Below, piece after piece: positions 6,710-10,936 of a stretch of 10,936 nucleotides of DNA (position 1 is the first letter of the stretch; every line of letters starts with the position of its first letter). A program made the position numbers and the translations under genes. The notes beneath the pieces were generated by a model. It did no database searches. It was not told where the DNA came from and saw only the letters and a program-made list of their open reading frames with translations. The DNA is from Lentisphaeria bacterium (GTDB lineage: Bacteria > Verrucomicrobiota > Lentisphaeria > Victivallales > UBA1829), in contig JAGAPM010000004.1 in the NCBI GenBank assembly GCA_017623265.1, positions 1-10,936 of the forward strand, given 5' to 3'.

Positions 6710-7798
6710 ATGAAACTCTTCTCCCGTACGGCATTTCTGTTTGTCATTCTGTTCGCCCTGTCCGTCTGTACCGCACAGGATTCCTACAATGTCATCTTCC
6801 TCGGTGACACCCACTTTGACGGAGCAGATGAAAAGTATCATCCCGCCGGCATATCCAAAGCCCGTAACAGGGATACCGAAATGTGGAAGGAACGGCTGCC
6901 GGAAATGATGAAAGCGGCAAATCAACAGGCAACAGCAGAAACCGCATTCGTTCTTCAGGCAGGCGATATGGTGGAAGGCGGCAGCGGGACGGCAGCCGCT
7001 CACAAAAACATGCTGGAAGATGGATATAAAACACTTCAGAGTTTCTTTTCTGTACCGCTTCTGACCGTGGCTGGCAACCATGATGTCAGCAGCCGGGTCC
7101 TGAAAGATGAACCTTCCGCCCGTACCGTTTACAAAAATTTTGCACAGGAATATGTGCTGCCCGCCATCAAATCCATCAAAGGCGTCAGCGATGTCCGTGC
7201 GGCTGACTCCGACTTCGCGTTCCGCTATGAAAAAGATCTGTATCTGATTATCGACTTCAACAGCGGCTATCGCGGAGCTGAATTCATCCGGAAGGCGCTG
7301 GAAGAAAATGCGGATGCCCGCTACAAAATCGTGCTGTGTCATGCCGGTCCCATTCCGTGGGATTACAACTGGATGCCGGGATGGCGTCTTTATGGCACAC
7401 GCAATGCAAAACAGCAGGAAATGCTGGAACTGTTCCAGAAATATAATTGTGTATTTCTGGTAGGACATATCCACGCCATTGCAGCGCTGGAATATACCAC
7501 TGCAAAAGGCTCCATCCACCAGATCATGGGCAACTGCGTCTGGCTGCCGTGGGATAAAAAACCGATCAAAATCACGCCGGATGATCCGGCAAATTACGGA
7601 CGGGAACTGCTGAAAGGCAGAAACCAAAAGGCAATGACGGAACTGGTCGATCAGTTCAAGCCCGGGATCAAAAAGAATTTCCTCGCCGATGGTGCCGGAT
7701 ATATGACCTTGCAGATCAATAATGACAATATTACGGTGAAGTATTTCAACCATGCAGATACAGAACCGGCATATACATTCCGCGTGTTCGGCAAGTAA
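6710..7798 (+). CDS. Secreted calcineurin-like metallophosphoesterase, copy 2
   Basis: This 362-residue paralogue of copy 1 has a nearly identical signal peptide (residues 1-22) and a full metal site: GDTH (Asp33, His35), AGDMVEGG (Asp86), GNHD (122-125), CHAG (His211) and GHIH (252-255). It therefore looks catalytically intact. Compared with copy 1 it lacks about a dozen residues, mainly in the 155-175 region and the loop after LYG (about 230), and replaces the GHYHG context with GHIHA, which lines the active site and might shift substrate preference. Residues 140-160 resemble copy 3 more than copy 1. No convincing terminator follows the stop at 7798, so some transcription may run on into copy 3. 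Confidence 0.9.
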   Translation: MKLFSRTAFLFVILFALSVCTAQDSYNVIFLGDTHFDGADEKYHPAGISKARNRDTEMWKERLPEMMKAANQQATAETAFVLQAGDMVEGGSGTAAAHKNMLEDGYKTLQSFFSVPLLTVAGNHDVSSRVLKDEPSARTVYKNFAQEYVLPAIKSIKGVSDVRAADSDFAFRYEKDLYLIIDFNSGYRGAEFIRKALEENADARYKIVLCHAGPIPWDYNWMPGWRLYGTRNAKQQEMLELFQKYNCVFLVGHIHAIAALEYTTAKGSIHQIMGNCVWLPWDKKPIKITPDDPANYGRELLKGRNQKAMTELVDQFKPGIKKNFLADGAGYMTLQINNDNITVKYFNHADTEPAYTFRVFGK

Positions 7799-7861
7799 CT
7801 TTTGAGTCCTGCTCGTTGCTGTAACTTTGCGGCAAAAAAACATGGATCAGCAGAAAAAATC

Positions 7862-7889
7862 TTGCATTTGAAGAAGAATATGCTATATT
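7862..7889 (+). promoter_or_regulatory. Promoter of metallophosphoesterase copy 3 and the downstream GH42-like gene
   Basis: TTGCAT (7862-7867), 16-base spacer starting TTGAA and ending TGC, TATATT (7884-7889). Upstream similarity to the other two copies ends just before the -35 box; the terminator seen before copies 1 and 2 is missing here. Confidence 0.75.
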
Positions 7890-7893
7890 TTTC

Positions 7894-7921
7894 CCGGTCC
7901 CCACACCAATCTCAACCGGAG
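7894..7921 (+). promoter_or_regulatory. Leader inverted repeat overlapping the Shine-Dalgarno, copy 3
   Basis: CCGGT (7894-7898) pairs with ACCGG (7915-7919) across 16 bases. The stem is the shortest of the three because the next pair is C opposite A. GGAG (7918-7921) is the ribosome binding site, 7 bases before the ATG at 7929. Confidence 0.45.
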
Positions 7922-7928
7922 TAAACAA

Positions 7929-9035
7929 ATGAAACTCTTTTTCCGTACGGCATTTCTGTTTGCCATTCTGTTCGCCCTGTCGGTCTGTACCGCACAGGAT
8001 TCCTACCGCGTCATTTTCCTCGGTGACACCCACTACGACGCCGAAGATGCAAAACTTCACCCGGAAGGCATTTCCCAAGCCCGGCATCGGGATACCGAAA
8101 TGTGGAAGGAACGGCTGCCACGTCTGCTGACCGCCGCCAATAAAAAGGCAGCGGAATCCAATACCGCCTTTGTTCTGCAGGGCGGCAATATGGTGGAAGG
8201 TTACGGCGGTACGGCAGATGCACACAAGAACATGCTGGAAGCCGGGTATAAGCGTCTGCAGGGATTTTTCTCCATCCCCGTTCTGACCACAGCGGGAAAT
8301 CATGACATCAGCTCAAAAGTTCAGGCTGGCGAAACCTCTCCGATTCAGATTTATAAAAATTTTGCAACAGAATATGTGATCCCCGCCATCAAGTCCATCA
8401 AAGGCGTTTCCAATATTCTGGTATCCCAAAAAGGTACAGATATTGCATTCCGGTACGGAAAAGATCTTTATTTTATTATGGACTTCAACTATGCCGGCAC
8501 AAAACTGGCATTTGTCAAAAAAGTGCTGAAAGAAAATGCGGATGCCCGCTATAAGATCATTCTCACCCATGCCGGGCCGATCTCCTGGGATGTGAGCTGG
8601 GCTCCGAACTGGCGACTTTACGGGAGTCATAAGAAAACAATGGAAGAAATATTGCCTGTTTTCCAGAAGCACAACTGCATCTTCCTGACCGGACACTACC
8701 ACGGGATCGCCTCGCTGGAATATACCACAGAACTGGGATCCATCTACCAGATCCAGGGATGCTGCGTTTGGACACCCGGCATTCAGGAAAAACTGAATGT
8801 TGTGCGCGATAAAGTGGAGCAGTACGGCGGCTTCATTATGAAGAGCAAACATCTCAAAACGGATGAAGAAAAGCAGGCGCTCATCAACCGCTTCAAACCC
8901 GGTTTGAAGTCCTACTTCTACGCTGGCGGTGCCGGTTATATGACGCTGGATATTTCCGATTCCGGCGTAGTCATCAATTACTTCCACCGGGATTCCGACA
9001 AAGTGAGCTACACATTCGCAATTCCCAATAAATAA
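7929..9035 (+). CDS. Secreted calcineurin-like metallophosphoesterase, copy 3, metal-bridging Asp replaced by Asn
   Basis: This 368-residue paralogue keeps the signal peptide (1-22), GDTH (Asp33, His35), GNHD (123-126), THAG (His214) and GHYH (255-258). The second block, however, reads GGNMVEGYGG: residue 87 is Asn (codon AAT at 8187-8189), where copies 1 and 2 have Asp. In this family that Asp bridges the two metals, so activity is expected to be reduced, altered or lost, although all other ligands and the reading frame are intact. The N-terminal third resembles copy 1, while residues 140-161 resemble copy 2. It has its own promoter and lies 22 bases before the GH42-like gene, with no terminator between, so the two are probably one operon. 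Confidence 0.9.
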   Translation: MKLFFRTAFLFAILFALSVCTAQDSYRVIFLGDTHYDAEDAKLHPEGISQARHRDTEMWKERLPRLLTAANKKAAESNTAFVLQGGNMVEGYGGTADAHKNMLEAGYKRLQGFFSIPVLTTAGNHDISSKVQAGETSPIQIYKNFATEYVIPAIKSIKGVSNILVSQKGTDIAFRYGKDLYFIMDFNYAGTKLAFVKKVLKENADARYKIILTHAGPISWDVSWAPNWRLYGSHKKTMEEILPVFQKHNCIFLTGHYHGIASLEYTTELGSIYQIQGCCVWTPGIQEKLNVVRDKVEQYGGFIMKSKHLKTDEEKQALINRFKPGLKSYFYAGGAGYMTLDISDSGVVINYFHRDSDKVSYTFAIPNK

Positions 9036-9057
9036 GCCATAAAACAAGAGATCCACT

Positions 9058-10936
9058 ATGTGCGACACCAGAAAAATGAATCTATTTAATGTGGTCCCCG
9101 TCTTCGGTGACAACCCCGAGTTCGCAGTTTCAGAAATTCTGCGCCAGAAGGAGGAAGCAGGCATTGACAAAGTCGCGCTCTGCCTGAGTTATCACCCCCA
9201 GTGTACCCCGGCTGCAAACCTGATCCCCCGTCTCTGCGGTCTTTTCAAAACCGTCAAAGCGGGCGTGGAAGGACACGGCATTGAGCTTGGCGTCCTGATC
9301 CAGAGTACCCAGGGACACGGCTGGAACGGCAAAGTCCCTCTGACACAGGAACCGTGGCAGCAGATCATTGAACTGGACGGCAAAGTTTCGCCCCGTATGT
9401 GTATGCTGGCTCCCGGTTTTTATGGATATGTTCAGCAGGCGATCACGGAAACGGTCAAGGCCGGCGCATCTTTTCTGCTGATCGATGATGACTTCGGACT
9501 GCGGTACAAAGAATGTTTCTGTCCCCGTCACCTGAAGATGTACGGTGAGGCGCTCGGGCGTGAAGTCACACGGGAGGAACTGGAAAAAATGTGTGCCGAA
9601 CGCCCTGTTGATGATCCCGAGATCCTGAAACTGGGCGAAGTCCGTATGCAGAACGTGCTGACATTTGCCGATCAGATCCGTTCCGCCATTGATGCAGTCG
9701 ATCCCTCCATCCGCTGCGGTATGTGTACCCCCTTCAACGGCTACGGCTTCGTGGGACCGGTGGCGCTCCATCTGGCGGGCGAAACGGAACCGTTCATCCG
9801 CATCAACTGTGCCGTCTACGGCATGGCTGCCCCCTCCGCTCTTTACAATGCATCAGACATGATCTGGCATGTGAAACATTATATCGGCGACAGCGTCAAA
9901 GATCTGGTAGCGGAAAGCGATACCTACAATCAGAACTATTACAGTGAAAGTGCCCGTTTGTTTCACGCACATGTAACCAATGGCTTTCTTTGCGGCTTGA
10001 ACGGCAGCAAACTCTGGACCAGCGAGTTCAACAACCCCGTTGACACCTCCTCCCAGAAGCGCTATGAGGAGAAACTGCTGAAGAATAAAGGACTTTACGC
10101 CGAACTGCTCAAGATAATGACCGATGCCACATGGGAAGGGATTGCCGCCCCCCTCTACAAGGTCAAGACCGCCATGCACCCTGCCGTGATCGCAGCACAG
10201 GCGCAGTCCAACTGGGTCGGCTGCTGGCAGAATCCTCTCGTGGGCAGTTACTCGTTCCCCATTACCTATGCAGAACCGGGCAAAAACGCCATTACCGCTG
10301 TCACGAAGTACGATGTAGACAATATGTCCGATGCCGAACTGGACGCACTCTTCTCCCGCGGAGTCCTCATCGACAGCCATGCGGCGGTCGCTCTGACGGA
10401 ACGCGGATACGCCAAACTCATGGGCGTGGAAGCCTCCCGCGGCGATGCAGATTTCCATTTTACCCACGAATACAACGAAGAACAGAATCTTTCCGCTTCC
10501 ATGATGTGGGATGAGTCCATGGCGGAACTCAAGCCCCTTTCCGATGAAACGAAAGCCGTCACATGGCTCTGTCGTGGGTCCGCCCGCAGTGCGACCCATG
10601 AAAAAGTTGCTCCCGGCACGACCTTCTTCACCAACGAAAAAGGCGGCAGAGTGGCTGTGACTGCATGGACACCCGAGCAGCCCTACTACAAAACGATGCG
10701 TCCCGTCCGACGGGAATGGCTCCAGTTGATCTTTGATTTCCTGAATGGCTCCACGCTGGAAATGGGACTTGACAACGCTGATCAGCAGATGCTGGTCCGT
10801 CACAATAAACTGACGGACGGCAGAGAGCTTTTGAGCGTCATCAACCTGAATCTGGATGAACTGGATGAACTGATCGTCCATCTGACCAGAACGCCCGCAT
10901 ACGTGGAAAAACTCATGCCGGACGGCTCCTGGAAAG
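9058..10936 (+). CDS. GH42-like glycoside hydrolase family protein with GATase-like domain, C-terminus cut off
   Basis: This frame is open to the right edge (626 residues present). Residues 10-320 look like a TIM-barrel similar to GH42 beta-galactosidases: LLIDDDFGLRY (140-150), followed by CFCPRHLKMYGEALG (153-167), which matches the Cys-containing block after the barrel strand in such proteins, then GMCTPFNGYG (221-230) and VAESDTY (284-290). Residues about 425-560 resemble the GH42 trimerisation (glutamine-amidotransferase-like) domain: LDALFSRGVLIDSHAAVALT (428-447), then ERGYAKLMG. Catalytic Glu residues cannot be assigned with confidence, so activity on a beta-galactoside is not assured. 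No signal peptide is seen, so it should be cytoplasmic. AAGAG lies 7 bases before the chosen ATG; an in-frame Met at codon 7 is an alternative. It follows phosphoesterase copy 3 by 22 bases. Confidence 0.72.
   Translation, partial: MCDTRKMNLFNVVPVFGDNPEFAVSEILRQKEEAGIDKVALCLSYHPQCTPAANLIPRLCGLFKTVKAGVEGHGIELGVLIQSTQGHGWNGKVPLTQEPWQQIIELDGKVSPRMCMLAPGFYGYVQQAITETVKAGASFLLIDDDFGLRYKECFCPRHLKMYGEALGREVTREELEKMCAERPVDDPEILKLGEVRMQNVLTFADQIRSAIDAVDPSIRCGMCTPFNGYGFVGPVALHLAGETEPFIRINCAVYGMAAPSALYNASDMIWHVKHYIGDSVKDLVAESDTYNQNYYSESARLFHAHVTNGFLCGLNGSKLWTSEFNNPVDTSSQKRYEEKLLKNKGLYAELLKIMTDATWEGIAAPLYKVKTAMHPAVIAAQAQSNWVGCWQNPLVGSYSFPITYAEPGKNAITAVTKYDVDNMSDAELDALFSRGVLIDSHAAVALTERGYAKLMGVEASRGDADFHFTHEYNEEQNLSASMMWDESMAELKPLSDETKAVTWLCRGSARSATHEKVAPGTTFFTNEKGGRVAVTAWTPEQPYYKTMRPVRREWLQLIFDFLNGSTLEMGLDNADQQMLVRHNKLTDGRELLSVINLNLDELDELIVHLTRTPAYVEKLMPDGSWK

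Larger units (their letters stand above)
5375..9035 (+). repeat. Tandem triplication of a promoter-leader-metallophosphoesterase unit
   Basis: Three direct copies start at 5375, 6640 and 7862, with ATGs 1267 and 1219 bases apart. Nucleotide similarity is strongest from the -35 box through the signal-peptide codons and the first metal motif, and falls in the middle of the genes (about codons 150-175) and near the C-terminus. Copies are well diverged and all are open, so the duplications are not recent. Confidence 0.85.

Noticed and set aside
7816..7835. Possible terminator hairpin after copy 2 (TTGCTG with CGGCAA)
   Set aside because: The stem is only 6 pairs with a G-T pair and is followed on the plus strand by A residues, not T; no minus-strand gene ends here.
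6692..7843. Open frame of 383 codons on the minus strand, with similar antisense frames opposite copies 1 and 3
   Set aside because: These mirror the three phosphoesterase genes; similar antisense products arise because the sense genes are paralogues, not because the minus strand encodes anything.
9853..10881. Open frame of 342 codons on the minus strand
   Set aside because: Antisense to the GH42-like gene, whose frame is open from 9058 to the edge with recognisable family segments.
1..10936. CRISPR arrays, tRNA, rRNA, transposase genes
   Set aside because: No regularly spaced short repeats, no tRNA or rRNA sequence and no transposase motifs were found on either strand; the only repeats are the tandem genes and the inverted repeats listed.

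Overview
The window reads as chromosomal DNA of a Gram-negative anaerobe with moderate GC. A ferredoxin-coupled 2-oxoacid oxidoreductase, Sec-exported phosphoesterases and a large GH42-like protein with a glutamine-amidotransferase-like domain together suggest a gut or sediment bacterium of the Lentisphaerota/Verrucomicrobiota/Planctomycetota type. That placement is inference from gene style, not from a marker gene.

Left part, minus strand (1-4315). Read in the direction of transcription there is a three-gene 2-oxoacid:ferredoxin oxidoreductase operon: a 2[4Fe-4S] ferredoxin subunit, an alpha subunit of VorB/KorA type, and a single polypeptide that fuses the thiamine-diphosphate (beta) and gamma subunits. 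It has a good sigma70-type promoter at 4359-4387, and the genes are tightly packed with clear ribosome binding sites. About 185 bases further on is a umuDC operon (UmuD 903-1331; UmuC 1-896, cut by the window edge), encoding a UmuD-type self-cleaving peptidase and an error-prone Y-family polymerase. The gap between the two operons is not empty. At 1357-1492 it folds on paper into a GC-rich four-helix cloverleaf or cruciform with almost no unpaired junction bases, and its flanks could also pair with the umuD Shine-Dalgarno. This is the most unusual object in the window.

Centre (4316-5353). Two divergent promoters lie back to back. The rightward one drives a 271-residue protein with two membrane segments and a helical, TPR-like cytoplasmic part, function unknown, which ends at a strong intrinsic terminator.

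Right part, plus strand (5375-10936). Three tandem paralogues encode secreted calcineurin-like metallophosphoesterases. Each carries its own nearly identical promoter and a short leader with a CCGGT...ACCGG inverted repeat whose right arm runs into the Shine-Dalgarno. The third copy has Asn in place of the metal-bridging Asp of the GD motif. Only 22 bases separate it from a large GH42-like gene that runs off the right end, so those two are probably co-transcribed. The exported phosphoesterases may act on phosphorylated substrates outside the cytoplasm and the GH42-like protein on carbohydrate inside the cell, but no substrate can be read from the sequence.
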